Source of the DNA: DATAEG01 sp051001975
GTDB taxonomy: Bacteria; Actinomycetota; Actinomycetes; Mycobacteriales; Jatrophihabitantaceae
Length of the DNA: 50,132 bases
Direction of reading: 5' to 3'
NCBI GenBank assembly: GCA_051001975.1
Contig: JBPCMU010000005.1
Span: forward strand, 1-50,132
The translations under genes and the position numbers were made by a program. Every line of letters begins with the position of its first letter. Positions within the stretch are counted from its first letter, which is position 1. A model generated the notes under the pieces. The model was not told the origin of the DNA. It saw nothing but the letters and a program-made list of their open reading frames with translations, and did not search any database. Shown in pieces: positions 33,852 to 43,094 of the stretch.

Positions 33852-34825
33852 TTCTGCTCTCCTGACAGCACGTGCACGCAGGCCGCTTCCCGGTCTGGGC
33901 CGGCATCCCACAATTCGATGTCGCGGGTCTTGCACACCTGCAGCGCGACCGGGCAGCGCGGCTCGAACGCGCAGCCCGGCCCCACACTGGCCGGGTCGGG
34001 CGGGTCACCGGGTAGTCCGGACGGCTTGCGCCGGGAAGCCATGTCGCCGATCTTCGGGAAGGCCCCGGACAAGGCTTTCGTGTACGGATGTTTCGGGTCG
34101 GTCATCAGGTCCTTCGACGGGCCGATCTCCACCATCCGCCCGGCGTACATGATCGCCAGCCGTTCGCAGACATCGGCGAGCACCGACAGATCGTGGCTGA
34201 TCATGATCATGCCGATCTGCGAGTCCCGCACCAGATCGGTGAGCAGTTGCAGGATCTGCGCCTGCACGATGACGTCCAGCGCGGTGGTGGGCTCGTCGGC
34301 GATGATCAGGTTCGGCCTGCACGCCAACGCCATCGCGATCATCACCCGTTGCCGTTGCCCACCGGAGAGCTCGTGCGGGTAGGAATTCTGCCGCCGGGAC
34401 GGGACGCCGACGCTGTCGAGCAACTCGGTGCTGCGCTCCCGGGCGGCTCGCCCGCCGACCTGCTCGTGCAGCAGGATCGGCTCGCGGATCTGTTCACCGA
34501 TCGTGCGCACCGGATTCAACGCGCTCATCGCACCCTGGAAGACGACTGACATCCCCGCCCACCGCACCGCCCGTAGCTCGCCCCAGCCGAGGGTGAGTAC
34601 GTCGCTGCCCTCGAACTGGATCTCGCCGGTGACCTTTGTTGAGTCGGGCAACAGCCGCAGCAGGCTCAATGCGACGGTGGACTTGCCCGAACCGGACTCA
34701 CCGGCGATGCCGAGCGTCTGCCCGGGGCCGAGGTCGAAGTCCACACCGCGCACGGCTTGCACCTCACTACCTCCGCCGCGATAGGTGATCGCCAGGTTCC
34801 GGACGCTCAGCAGTTCGTCGGTCAC
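33848..34825 (-). CDS. dppD: oligopeptide ABC transporter ATP-binding protein (DppD/OppD)
   Basis: The 325-residue ATPase has Walker A GESGSGKSTVALSLLRLL near residue 42, signature HELSGGQRQRVMIAMALA near 152, Walker B LIIADEPTTALD near 174 and the switch His in MISHDLSVL. The C-terminal Cys-rich peptide-transporter extension is complete (GPGCAFEPRCPVALQVC and EAACVHVLSG). The GTG at 34825 overlaps the dppC stop; the open frame continues upstream but reads as a shadow of dppC. Confidence 0.93.
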   Translation of the reverse strand: MTDELLSVRNLAITYRGGGSEVQAVRGVDFDLGPGQTLGIAGESGSGKSTVALSLLRLLPDSTKVTGEIQFEGSDVLTLGWGELRAVRWAGMSVVFQGAMSALNPVRTIGEQIREPILLHEQVGGRAARERSTELLDSVGVPSRRQNSYPHELSGGQRQRVMIAMALACRPNLIIADEPTTALDVIVQAQILQLLTDLVRDSQIGMIMISHDLSVLADVCERLAIMYAGRMVEIGPSKDLMTDPKHPYTKALSGAFPKIGDMASRRKPSGLPGDPPDPASVGPGCAFEPRCPVALQVCKTRDIELWDAGPDREAACVHVLSGEQK

Positions 34826-35730
34826 CGGGCCTCCACCATCCGCGGGTTGAGGATGTGCTCGACGGCCCGACCGGTCATCGTGAAGCCGAGCACTACGACG
34901 ACGATCGCGATACCCGGCGGCAGTAGGTACCACCATGCGCCCCGGGTGATCGCGCCCGTGGCAAACGCCTGGTTGATCATCGTGCCCCAGGACACCTCGG
35001 TCGCGTTGCCGAGGCCGAGGAAGGTCAGCGTCGTCTCGGACAGGATCGCGCCGGCCACCGTCAACGTGCTGGACACGAGCACCAGTGGCATCACATTGGG
35101 CAGGATCTGGCGCAGCATGATCTGCACGTTGCCGGCGCCGAGTGCCCGGGACCGCTCGACGAACGGTCGCGCCTCCACTGCCAGGGTCTGCGCCCGCACC
35201 AGGCGGGCCGTGCCGGTCCACGATGTCACCGCGATGGCGACGGTGATCGACGTCGAGCCCTGCCCGATGATCGCGGACAACGAAATCGCCAGCGGCAGAC
35301 TGGGCAGGGTGATGAACCAGTCGGTCAAGGTCATCAAGAGCCTGCTGGTGATGCCCTGATAGTGCCCGGCGATCAGGCCGATCGCGGTGCCGAGGATCAT
35401 TGTCAGGATCGTCGCGATGACGCCGATCGCCAACGATGCACGGGTGCCCCAAATGGTCAGTAGCAACACCGAACGGCCGGGCAGATCGGTTCCGAGCAGA
35501 TAGTGCGAACTCGGCGGCGCCAACAGCGGGCCGTTGACCTTCGTCACGTCGAGGTCGTTGTTGTGGATGAACAGCGGCGCACAGACCGCCAGCGCCACGA
35601 AGGCGACCAGGATGGCCAAGCCGCCGACGGCCGTCGGCATGGCGAAGAACTGCTTCGCGAAGCGCTTCGCGGGCGCCCATCGCGACGGCGCGGTCAACCC
35701 ACCCGACGCCGTCATCGTTGCGGCCGTCAC
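34822..35730 (-). CDS. dppC: peptide ABC transporter permease (DppC)
   Basis: The 302-residue permease has a cytosolic N-terminus and about six membrane helices, including AVGGLAILVAFVALAVCAPL near residue 30. The extracytoplasmic start (LLGTDLPGRSVLLLTIWGTRASLAIGV) and the EAA loop (VERSRALGAGNVQIMLRQILPNV near residue 200) are typical of OppC/DppC. The GTG start overlaps the dppB stop. It pairs with DppB to form the channel. Confidence 0.92.
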   Translation of the reverse strand: MTAATMTASGGLTAPSRWAPAKRFAKQFFAMPTAVGGLAILVAFVALAVCAPLFIHNNDLDVTKVNGPLLAPPSSHYLLGTDLPGRSVLLLTIWGTRASLAIGVIATILTMILGTAIGLIAGHYQGITSRLLMTLTDWFITLPSLPLAISLSAIIGQGSTSITVAIAVTSWTGTARLVRAQTLAVEARPFVERSRALGAGNVQIMLRQILPNVMPLVLVSSTLTVAGAILSETTLTFLGLGNATEVSWGTMINQAFATGAITRGAWWYLLPPGIAIVVVVLGFTMTGRAVEHILNPRMVEAR

Positions 35731-36803
35731 TGGGCGCGCACCCGGGGATCGAGGAAGCGGTAGAGGATGTCGGCGAGCAGGTTCATCACGATGACGCTGC
35801 CGCTGAAGACGAGGAAGGTGCCTTCGAGCAGTTGAATGTCCGGGATCTGCAGCGCCTGGTAGGTGAGGTAGCCCAGACCCGGCCACGAGTAGACGGTCTC
35901 CACGGTGATCGCGCCGCCGATGATCCCGCCCAGTTGTAAGAAGATGATGGTGACCGACGGCAGCAGCGCATTCGGCAGCGCGTGCTTGCGGCGCACGTCG
36001 TCGTCGCGCAGTCCCTTCGCCCGAGCGGTCATCAGGTACGGGCTGCCCAGCTCGTCGATGATCGAGCTACGCATGATGGTGACGTACTGCGCGAACACCA
36101 CGAGGACCAGCGTCAAGCAGGGCAGCAAGAGATGCTTGCCGACGTCCAGCCAATGCTCGATCAGTCCGTAGTTGGCGGCCGCGGTCTGGTATCCGCCGGC
36201 CGGGATGATGCCGGTGAATGTGCTGGTGGCCAGCACCAGCAGGATCAGGCCGAGCCAGAACGTCGGCACCGACCACAGGGTCAACGAGACACCGGAGGAC
36301 ACCCGGTCGAAGAGGCTGCCGTGCTTCCAACCGCTGCGCACGCCGAGCCAGAGGCCGAGGATCACCGAGATGATCGTGGAGGAACCGGTGAGCAGCAGCG
36401 TCGGCCAGAGTCGCTCACCGATCAGCGAGGTGACCGGCTGGCTGAACTGGTAGGAGTAGCCGAGCTGGCCGTGCAGCACGTTGTTGACGAAGTGGAAGAA
36501 CTGCTCCCATTTCGGGAGGTCGACGCCGAGTTCCTTCCGCAGTTCCTCGAGTTGCGCGGGACTCGTGGGCCGGCCACGGGTCAGCGTGTGCACGGGGTCC
36601 GACGGCATCAGCGAGAACATCGCGAAGCCGATCACCAACGTGAACAGGAAGCTGATCAGTGCGGTGATGACCTTGCTCAGCAGGTACCTCGGGAAGTCCG
36701 ATCGCTGCTTCGGCCCGGCCGGGGTGGCTGCGCGGGACGCACCGTCAGGTACATCCCGCGCAACCTCGAGCTCGACGGGGTTGGGCGAACTCAACTGGAC
36801 CAC
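35727..36803 (-). CDS. dppB: peptide ABC transporter permease (DppB)
   Basis: The product from GTG 36803 is 358 residues with an N-terminal cytosolic extension of about 40 residues before the first helix (LLSKVITALISFLFTLVIGFAMF). Family motifs are SLMPSDPVHTL, LGVDLPKWEQFFHFVNNVLHGQLGYSY and the EAA loop MTARAKGLRDDDVRRKHALPNALLP. The start is uncertain because the only ribosome-like GAGG is 3-4 nt from the GTG; no later Met lies before the first helix. It follows the binding protein by 64 bp. Confidence 0.88.
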   Translation of the reverse strand: MVQLSSPNPVELEVARDVPDGASRAATPAGPKQRSDFPRYLLSKVITALISFLFTLVIGFAMFSLMPSDPVHTLTRGRPTSPAQLEELRKELGVDLPKWEQFFHFVNNVLHGQLGYSYQFSQPVTSLIGERLWPTLLLTGSSTIISVILGLWLGVRSGWKHGSLFDRVSSGVSLTLWSVPTFWLGLILLVLATSTFTGIIPAGGYQTAAANYGLIEHWLDVGKHLLLPCLTLVLVVFAQYVTIMRSSIIDELGSPYLMTARAKGLRDDDVRRKHALPNALLPSVTIIFLQLGGIIGGAITVETVYSWPGLGYLTYQALQIPDIQLLEGTFLVFSGSVIVMNLLADILYRFLDPRVRAQ

Positions 36804-36867
36804 CGTCCTCGGGTCCCCGCGCAAACGCGGAGTGCTGTGTGCGTTGCGTTTTCGTGGGGTGTTCGCA

Positions 36868-38733
36868 CTACTCGCGCTCGGCGGCTGTCGAGCGGCGGCG
36901 CAGGACGACGAATCCGGCGACTGCCGCCACCACGATGACGGCCACCACGATGCCCACGATCGCGCCGGCACCCATGCCACCGCTCGAGCTGCTACCCGAG
37001 CCGGACTTGCCGGCAGGCGCGGCGTTCAGCCAGTTGTACCAAGTGCCCTGCAGCGGCATCGTCCCGGTCGAGTCCGGCTTGCCGGAGACCAGGTTCTTCA
37101 CCTTGTCGGTACGCACCAGCGCCAGGATGTTGTTGTTGTAGAGCATGATGTCGCAGTTCGCCTGGTACAGGATGTCCTGCATCTGCCCGATCGTCTGGGC
37201 CCGCTGGGTCTGGTCGAACTGGGTCTGCTGCTGTGCGTAGAGCGCGTCGTACTTCGGGTCGCAGAAGAACGCATCGGTGTTTCCGCCCGACCCGTCTGCG
37301 GCCGGCAGCACCCCGCAGGTCTGGATGCTCAGCAGGTAGGACGGGTCCAACCCGCTCCCCCAGCCGTCCATCAGGATGTCCCAGTCGCCCTTGGCCAGGT
37401 TGGCGTTGAGCACGTTGTAGCTCTGCGGCTGGACAGTGAGCTTGATGCCGATGTCCTTCATCCACCCGGCCAGGTAGTTCGCGATCTGCGAGTCGTAAGT
37501 GTCGTCTGAGTGGGTGCCCAGCCGGAAGCTCAGCGCCTTGCCGGTCTTCGAATCCTTGCGGATGCCGTCCGCGCCCTTCGGGTAGCCGGCCGCGTCAAGG
37601 ATCTGGTTGGCCTTGTCCTTGTCGTAGCTGACCTTCTGGTCGTCCGACGGGGACCAGGCCCACTGCTTGTAGGCCGGCGGCACGTAGGCACCGCCCGGCG
37701 AGCCGAGCCCGAGCAGGATCTTCTTCACCAGCGTCTCGCGGTCGATTCCGTACGCAATCGCCCTGCGCACCTGCGCATCGGCCAGGATCGGGTTCGCCGT
37801 GTTGGTCTTCAACGGCTTGCCCTCCTTGTCCTTGGCGCCGGGATTGATCTCGATGCCTGTCCACCGGGTGGCCGCCTGCTGGTAGGCGGTGATGCCCGGC
37901 TTGTTCTTTTCCGCCTGGTACTGGGTGGCGGTGACGCCGCTGGCCTCATCGATCTCGCCGCTCTGCACGGCCTGCACCGCAGCGTCCTGGTTCTTGAAGT
38001 ACTGCAGCACCAGCTTGTCGAACTTCGGCCGGCCCTGGAAGAACGTCTTGTTGGCCTCCAGCGTGGTGAATTGGTCGGTCTTGTAGTCGGTCAGCGTCCA
38101 CGGCCCGTAGCCGACCACCGGAAAGTCGGTGTTCTTGTAGTCGCGCAGGTTTCCGGCGACCTTCGCTGCCCAGATGTGCTCGGGCAGGATCTGCATACCG
38201 GTGAACGGCACGCTCTCGTACAGCATGTTGGCCTGCGGCTTCTTGGTCGTGATCGTCAGCGTGGTGTCATCCGGCGCGTCGACCTTGGCGAAGTTGGACA
38301 CCAGCGAACCGTTCGCGGTAGCGGCGACCTTGTTCGTCATGATCGTGTTGAACGTCCAGGCCGCGTCCTTCGCCGTGATCGGCTGGCCGTCGGACCACTT
38401 CAGGCCCTGGTGGATCTTGAACGTCCAAGTGAGCTTGTCGTCCGACGTGGTCCATGAGTCAGCGAGGTACGGCTTGGCGGTGCCGTCCGGGGCGACGATG
38501 TCCAGCGACGGGTAGATGCTGCCGATCACCACCAGCGCGGCGTCGGCGTAGGAGATGAATGGGTTGAACGTGTCGATCTGATCATTCGACAGAGTCAGCG
38601 TCGACTCGGTCGCGGCAGAGGCCGGTGCGGCTGTGCCGACCCACCCCACCACGGCAGTCATCGCGACCAGACCGGTGGATAGGCCAACGGCGAGCAGCTT
38701 ACGGAACCTGCGCTGTGGGGTAGCGCGTCTCAT
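36868..38733 (-). CDS. peptide ABC transporter substrate-binding protein with C-terminal membrane anchor
   Basis: The 621-residue family 5 solute-binding protein has a Sec signal (VGLSTGLVAMTAVVGWVG, cleavage after ASA near residue 41) and no lipobox. The SBP_bac_5 domain spans about 45-570 (YLADSWTTSDDKLTWTFKIHQGLKWSDGQPITA). A Ser/Gly linker then leads to a C-terminal transmembrane segment (AIVGIVVAVIVVAAVAGFVVL) and a short RRR tail. It is therefore tethered by its C-terminus and not by a lipid anchor. It overlaps the upstream M20 gene by 4 bp (ATGA). Confidence 0.92.
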   Translation of the reverse strand: MRRATPQRRFRKLLAVGLSTGLVAMTAVVGWVGTAAPASAATESTLTLSNDQIDTFNPFISYADAALVVIGSIYPSLDIVAPDGTAKPYLADSWTTSDDKLTWTFKIHQGLKWSDGQPITAKDAAWTFNTIMTNKVAATANGSLVSNFAKVDAPDDTTLTITTKKPQANMLYESVPFTGMQILPEHIWAAKVAGNLRDYKNTDFPVVGYGPWTLTDYKTDQFTTLEANKTFFQGRPKFDKLVLQYFKNQDAAVQAVQSGEIDEASGVTATQYQAEKNKPGITAYQQAATRWTGIEINPGAKDKEGKPLKTNTANPILADAQVRRAIAYGIDRETLVKKILLGLGSPGGAYVPPAYKQWAWSPSDDQKVSYDKDKANQILDAAGYPKGADGIRKDSKTGKALSFRLGTHSDDTYDSQIANYLAGWMKDIGIKLTVQPQSYNVLNANLAKGDWDILMDGWGSGLDPSYLLSIQTCGVLPAADGSGGNTDAFFCDPKYDALYAQQQTQFDQTQRAQTIGQMQDILYQANCDIMLYNNNILALVRTDKVKNLVSGKPDSTGTMPLQGTWYNWLNAAPAGKSGSGSSSSGGMGAGAIVGIVVAVIVVAAVAGFVVLRRRSTAAERE

Positions 38734-40076
38734 CGCTCATCCTCCTGGGGGTGGGTCTCGAACCGCAGATAGCTATTCAACATCCGCGCACCGACGCGCA
38801 GACTCTCGAGCGGGACGTGCTCGTCGACACCGTGAACGTAGACCCAGTGTGTAAAACCTGGTGGCATGACACCGGGAGCAAATCCGTAACAGGCGATGCC
38901 GAGCTCGGTGAATGCTTTGGCATCGGTGCCGCCGCCCATGCAGAACGGCAACACCAATGCATCGGCGTCGTGCTCAGTGATGGCCGCCGCCATGGCAGCG
39001 AATTCCGGCGACTCGTGCGTGGTGCCGACCGGGCCCGCGTAGCTGACGAACTCGCGGGTGATCGAATCCCCGAGCAGGTCGTCGACGGTCGCGAAGAATT
39101 CCTCTTCGGTACCGGGCAGCAACCGTCCGTCGACGACTGCGGTGGCTTCGCCTGGGATGACGTTCGCCTTGTAACCGGCGGCCAGCATTGTCGGGTTGAG
39201 CGAGTTGGCCACTGTCGTCTCGACCAGCCGGGCCGCCTCGCCGAGTTGCGCGCGCGACTGCGGGTCTGCCGGATCGACGGTGATGCCCAGTTGCTGCTGC
39301 AAACCCTCCAGCAGCGTGGCGACCGTGGGGATCAGCCGCATCGGCCATTGGTAATCGGCTATCCGGGTGATCGCCCGGGCCAGCGCAGCAACCGCGTTGC
39401 CCGGGTTGCGCCGCGAGCCGTGCCCGGCCGGCCCGCGCGCGGTCAGCTTCATCCAGGCGCTGCCACGCTCGGCCGTGCCGATCGGATAGAGCCGGCCGCC
39501 GTCGGGCAGGTGCACGGTGTGCCCACCGGTCTCGCCGATCGCGGTCTGCACTCCGTCGAAGAGGTCGGGGTGCTTGGTGACGAGGTACCCGGCGCCATAA
39601 CGGCCGGTGTCCTCCTCATCGGCGACGAAGGCCAGCACGATGTCACGGGGCGGGACGTAGCCGTCGCGGGCGAAGCCGCGGACGACGGCCAACATCATCG
39701 CGTCCGTGTTCTTCATGTCCAGGGCGCCCCTGCCCCAGACCGCGTCGTCGCGGACGTCGCCGCTGAACGGGCCGCTCTGCCAGTCCACAGCCTGGGCGGG
39801 CACTACATCGAGGTGGCCGTGCACCAGCAGCCCCGGCGCCGTGCGGTCGCGGCCGGGGATGCGCACGACGGTGCTGGCTCGGCCGGGCTCGGACTCATAG
39901 ATCTGCGGCGCGTAACCGGCGTCGGTCAACTTTTCGGCAACCCACTCCGCAGCGGGCCGCTCCGCGCGGCACTCATTGCCCCCGAAGTTGGACGTATCGA
40001 ACCGAATCAGCTGAGAACAGAACGCCACGACTTCGTCGTCGAGCACGGCAGAGCCGGGCGACCCGATTCCGATCAC
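38730..40076 (-). CDS. M20/M25/M40 family metallopeptidase
   Basis: From GTG 40076 (behind GAGGGGGA) the product has 448 residues. It has the M20 pattern: LLVHGHLDVVPA with the first zinc His near residue 85, WGRGALDMKNTD with the bridging Asp near 115, FVADEEDTG with the catalytic Glu pair near 150, and CMGGGTDAKAF with a C-terminal His near 420. It removes amino acids from small peptides or deacylates N-acyl amino acids in the cytosol. ATG 40100 is an alternative start, but it has no ribosome site. Starts further upstream are excluded because they fall within the promoter. It is the first gene of the seven-gene peptide operon. Confidence 0.9.
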   Translation of the reverse strand: MIGIGSPGSAVLDDEVVAFCSQLIRFDTSNFGGNECRAERPAAEWVAEKLTDAGYAPQIYESEPGRASTVVRIPGRDRTAPGLLVHGHLDVVPAQAVDWQSGPFSGDVRDDAVWGRGALDMKNTDAMMLAVVRGFARDGYVPPRDIVLAFVADEEDTGRYGAGYLVTKHPDLFDGVQTAIGETGGHTVHLPDGGRLYPIGTAERGSAWMKLTARGPAGHGSRRNPGNAVAALARAITRIADYQWPMRLIPTVATLLEGLQQQLGITVDPADPQSRAQLGEAARLVETTVANSLNPTMLAAGYKANVIPGEATAVVDGRLLPGTEEEFFATVDDLLGDSITREFVSYAGPVGTTHESPEFAAMAAAITEHDADALVLPFCMGGGTDAKAFTELGIACYGFAPGVMPPGFTHWVYVHGVDEHVPLESLRVGARMLNSYLRFETHPQEDER

Positions 40077-40103
40077 TCCCCCTCGTCCGGCGACACGCAT
40101 CAA

Positions 40104-40121
40104 AATTGGTTGAGACCAATT
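40104..40121. promoter_or_regulatory. operator-like inverted repeat of the peptide operon
   Basis: AATTGGT and ACCAATT form a perfect 7-bp inverted repeat around TGAG. The TGGT-N4-ACCA core resembles sites of FadR-subfamily GntR regulators (TGGT-N3-ACCA). It lies directly after the predicted transcription start of the M20-dpp operon, where a bound repressor would block elongation. No matching regulator gene is in the window. Confidence 0.6.
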
Positions 40122-40131
40122 CTGTAGAGGA

Positions 40132-40160
40132 TTAGTACCCTCGCCACATGCCAGCGTCAA
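40132..40160 (-). promoter_or_regulatory. promoter of the M20-dpp operon
   Basis: On the minus strand, TTGACG (40160-40155) and TACTAA (40137-40132) are separated by exactly 17 bp, close to the consensus of the housekeeping sigma factor. The predicted start near 40126 falls just before the inverted repeat and well before the M20 start codon. Confidence 0.7.
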
Positions 40161-40194
40161 GCAGTATCCCGCGATACGAACACAGCCGTAACAC

Positions 40195-42153
40195 GTGATC
40201 GCGCGTTACGGCGAGTGGCCGTCCCCTCTCGATGCGACGACAGCAGCCGCCCAGTCGGGCGGCATCTCCTGGCCCTCCGCGGTCGGCGATCGCACCTGGT
40301 GGTGTGAGTCGGATCCGGCCACCGCGACCGTCCGGCTGAAGTGCCGCGACGCGACCGGATCTACCCAGGATGTACTCGGCGGCGAGTGGTCGGTGCGCAA
40401 TCGTCTGCTCGGCTACGGCGGTCGGCCGTACGCCGTACGCGACGGTTTGCTGGTGTTCACCCACCACGGCGACCAGCGGCTGTACCGCTGCGACGGCGAC
40501 GCCGCACCCGTCGCACTCACCGCGGTTGCCGACGACGGCGGCGAGACCTGCTGGGCGGATCCACAGTTCGCACCCAGCGCTGCTGAAGTGTGGTGCGTGC
40601 GCGAGACGACCCGCGCCGCCAGTGGTGAAGGCGATCTCGATCCCGCGCCGCGCACGTCCCGCGCTATCGTCGCCGTCCCGCTTGCTGCCGAACTCGGGCT
40701 GGCGACCCGACCAATTGGCGGGCCGCAGCGGGTCGTGGCGACCTCCCATCACTTCCTGTCCGGGGCGCGGATCAGCCCGTCCGGGCAGCGGCTGGCCTGG
40801 ATCGGTTGGGACCATCCGGCGATGCCGTGGGACGGGACCGCGCTGATGGTGGCCGACGTAGTGGATGGAGTTGCGGTGAATCCGCGACAGGTGCTCGGCG
40901 CCGCGGACATCTCGGTGGTGCAAGCCGAGTGGGCCGACGAGGACACGCTGTACGCGATGGCCGATCCGGACGGCTGGTGGAACCTGCACCGCGTCGATGT
41001 GCCCAGCGGCAAGAGCGAGTGCGTGCTGCCGCTGGCCGAGGAGTGCGCCGGCGCGATCTGGCGGGTGGGTTCGTCCTGGTTCGCCGTAGTGGACGGTCGG
41101 GTAGTGCTGCGCCACGGCGTGGGTGCGCAGCAACTTGCTGTCTGGGATCCGGCGGACGGATCGCTCACCACGCTGGCCATCGACTGGGACGACTTCGGTT
41201 CGGACCTGGCGGTGGGCCCGTCCAGCGTGGTCGTCACGGCCGCCTCGACGACCCGCTCCCGTGCGCTGCTGCGAGTGCCGGTCGACGGCGGTGAGCCGGT
41301 GCGCTGCACCTCGGAACCGACCAGCGAGCGCGCCGCTCGGGCGTCCGTCCCGCAGCGGCGGACGTTCACCGCTACTGACGGCCGGGAGATCCATGCGGTG
41401 TTCTATCCGCCGACCAACCCCGATCACACCGGCCCCGCGGACGAGTTGCCGCCTCTGCTCGTGGACGTGCACGGTGGGCCGACCAGCCACACCACGGCGA
41501 CCCCGGACGCCGAGTTCTCGCTTTTCACCAGCCGTGGGTTCGCCGTCGTCAGCGTCGACTACGGTGGCTCGACCGGATACGGCCGGGCCTACCGCGAACG
41601 GCTGCGGCGCAACTGGGGAATCGTCGACCGTGACGACAGCATCGCCGTCGCCACTGCCCTGGCCGATGCCGGCGAGGTCGACCGGGCTCGGATGGCGATC
41701 CGCGGTGGCTCGGCCGGTGGCTGGACCGCGCTGGCCTGCGTCGCCGGGTCCGACGTCTTCTGCGCCGGCGCCGTCTACTACCCGATCAGCGACGCGACGA
41801 CGTGGTCCGGAGCAGCCACTCACGACTTCGAATCGCGCTACCTGATCAGCATGATCGGGCGCTGGCCGGAGGACCGCGACCGGTACGTGCAGCAGTCGCC
41901 GCTGACCCACGTCGGCGAGATCGCCGCGCCGCTGGTGATGCTGCAGGGCGCCGATGATTTCATCTGCCCGCCGTATCATGCACAGGTGATCGTCGACGCC
42001 GTCGCGGCGCGCGGACTCTGGCACCGGTTGCTGGTCTTCGACGGTGAGGGCCACGGATTCCGCAAGGCGTCGTCGGTGCATGATTCGCTACTGGCGGAGG
42101 CCGAGCTGTACAGCCACGCGATGGGCATCACCGTCAACTTGGAGGCGTCATGA
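40195..42153 (+). CDS. S9 family prolyl oligopeptidase-like peptidase
   Basis: The 652-residue protein (GTG start) has a beta-propeller-like N-terminal domain (residues about 1-390, with repeated strands such as ARISPSGQRLAWIGWD) and an alpha/beta-hydrolase domain (about 395-640). The catalytic Ser506 is in RGGSAGGWTAL, Asp587 or Asp588 in GADDFICPP and His620 in GEGHGFR. It cleaves short peptides or acyl-peptides, likely in the cytosol since no signal is present. It is divergent from the M20-dpp operon and coupled by ATGA to the LD-carboxypeptidase gene. Confidence 0.93.
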   Translation: MIARYGEWPSPLDATTAAAQSGGISWPSAVGDRTWWCESDPATATVRLKCRDATGSTQDVLGGEWSVRNRLLGYGGRPYAVRDGLLVFTHHGDQRLYRCDGDAAPVALTAVADDGGETCWADPQFAPSAAEVWCVRETTRAASGEGDLDPAPRTSRAIVAVPLAAELGLATRPIGGPQRVVATSHHFLSGARISPSGQRLAWIGWDHPAMPWDGTALMVADVVDGVAVNPRQVLGAADISVVQAEWADEDTLYAMADPDGWWNLHRVDVPSGKSECVLPLAEECAGAIWRVGSSWFAVVDGRVVLRHGVGAQQLAVWDPADGSLTTLAIDWDDFGSDLAVGPSSVVVTAASTTRSRALLRVPVDGGEPVRCTSEPTSERAARASVPQRRTFTATDGREIHAVFYPPTNPDHTGPADELPPLLVDVHGGPTSHTTATPDAEFSLFTSRGFAVVSVDYGGSTGYGRAYRERLRRNWGIVDRDDSIAVATALADAGEVDRARMAIRGGSAGGWTALACVAGSDVFCAGAVYYPISDATTWSGAATHDFESRYLISMIGRWPEDRDRYVQQSPLTHVGEIAAPLVMLQGADDFICPPYHAQVIVDAVAARGLWHRLLVFDGEGHGFRKASSVHDSLLAEAELYSHAMGITVNLEAS

Positions 42154-43073
42154 GTGAGTCGCTGCGCCGGCCGCCGGCACTGCAGCCCGGCGATCGGGTG
42201 GCGGTGCTATCGAGCAGCAGTCCGGTGAATCCGGATCTGCTGCCCGACGGGTTGGCGGCGCTGCGCTTCGCCGGGCTCGATCCGGTCGTCTACCCGTCCG
42301 CGCGGGACGGCGGAAGCATGCGGGGCTATCTCGCCGGCGACGATGCGCTGCGCAGCAACGACCTGCGCTCGGCATTGCTGGATGACTCGATCGCCGGCAT
42401 TCTCTTCGCCTGCGGTGGCTCCGGGTCGCAACGCACCCTCGAAGCGCTGGACTGGACCGGGCTGGACGGGATCGAGCCGAAGGTGCTGGTCGGCTTCTCC
42501 GACGTCACCGCGGTGCTGGAGGCAGTCGCCGTGAAACTCGGCTGGGCGTCCGTACACGGCCCGGTGGTCATCTACGGCGACCGGCCGTCGCACGCTTCGC
42601 TACTACGCACGTTGCTGCGTCCGGCCGAAGCCGTCGAACTGGACTTCCCCGATGCCAAGACCGCTGTGGCCGGCACCGCACGGGGCGTCACCATGGGCGG
42701 CAACCTGTGCCTGCTGATGGCATCGATCGGCACCGACACCTCCTGGTCGGCGCGCGGCGGCATCCTGCTGCTGGAGGACGAGAGCGAGGACGACTACCGC
42801 ATCGACCGGATGCTCACTCACTTGCGCCGCTCGGGCTATCTGGACGGGGTCGCAGGGATCGTCTGCGGACACTGGGACGGCTGCGGCGAGCCCGAGGCGA
42901 TCGAAGCGATCCTGGCCGAGCGGCTGGGTGATCTCGGTGCGCCGATGATCACCGGCGTGCCGATCGGGCACGGCGGGCAGAATCAGGCCTGGCCGATCGG
43001 GATCGCCGCCGAACTCGACGCGGATGCGCGCACCGTGCGGCTGCTCGACCCGCCGCTCGTCCCGGCCGGCTGA
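42150..43073 (+). CDS. ldcA: LD-carboxypeptidase (S66 family)
   Basis: The 307-residue protein has the S66 fold: RVAVLSSSSPVNPD at the N-terminus, LFACGGSGSQRTLE near residue 85, the nucleophile Ser117 in VGFSDVTA, TMGGNLCLLMASIGT near 181, a Glu in LLEDESEDDYRIDRML near 210 and His in GVPIGHGGQNQAW near 277. The S66 enzymes remove the terminal D-Ala from murein tetrapeptides during recycling; some relatives act on microcin C7. Cytosolic location and coupling to an S9 peptidase gene fit murein-peptide salvage. Confidence 0.9.
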   Translation: MSESLRRPPALQPGDRVAVLSSSSPVNPDLLPDGLAALRFAGLDPVVYPSARDGGSMRGYLAGDDALRSNDLRSALLDDSIAGILFACGGSGSQRTLEALDWTGLDGIEPKVLVGFSDVTAVLEAVAVKLGWASVHGPVVIYGDRPSHASLLRTLLRPAEAVELDFPDAKTAVAGTARGVTMGGNLCLLMASIGTDTSWSARGGILLLEDESEDDYRIDRMLTHLRRSGYLDGVAGIVCGHWDGCGEPEAIEAILAERLGDLGAPMITGVPIGHGGQNQAWPIGIAAELDADARTVRLLDPPLVPAG

Positions 43074-43094
43074 CCCGCCCGCTACCCTCCCCCG

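Noticed and set aside
34826..35680. Upstream extension of the DppD frame
   Set aside because: It overlaps dppC in another frame and has no ABC family similarity; the GTG at 34825 with GTGA coupling is the start.
40077..40160. N-terminal extension of the M20 peptidase to 40160
   Set aside because: This part contains the -35 and -10 boxes and the operator, and its first codon falls within the -35 region.
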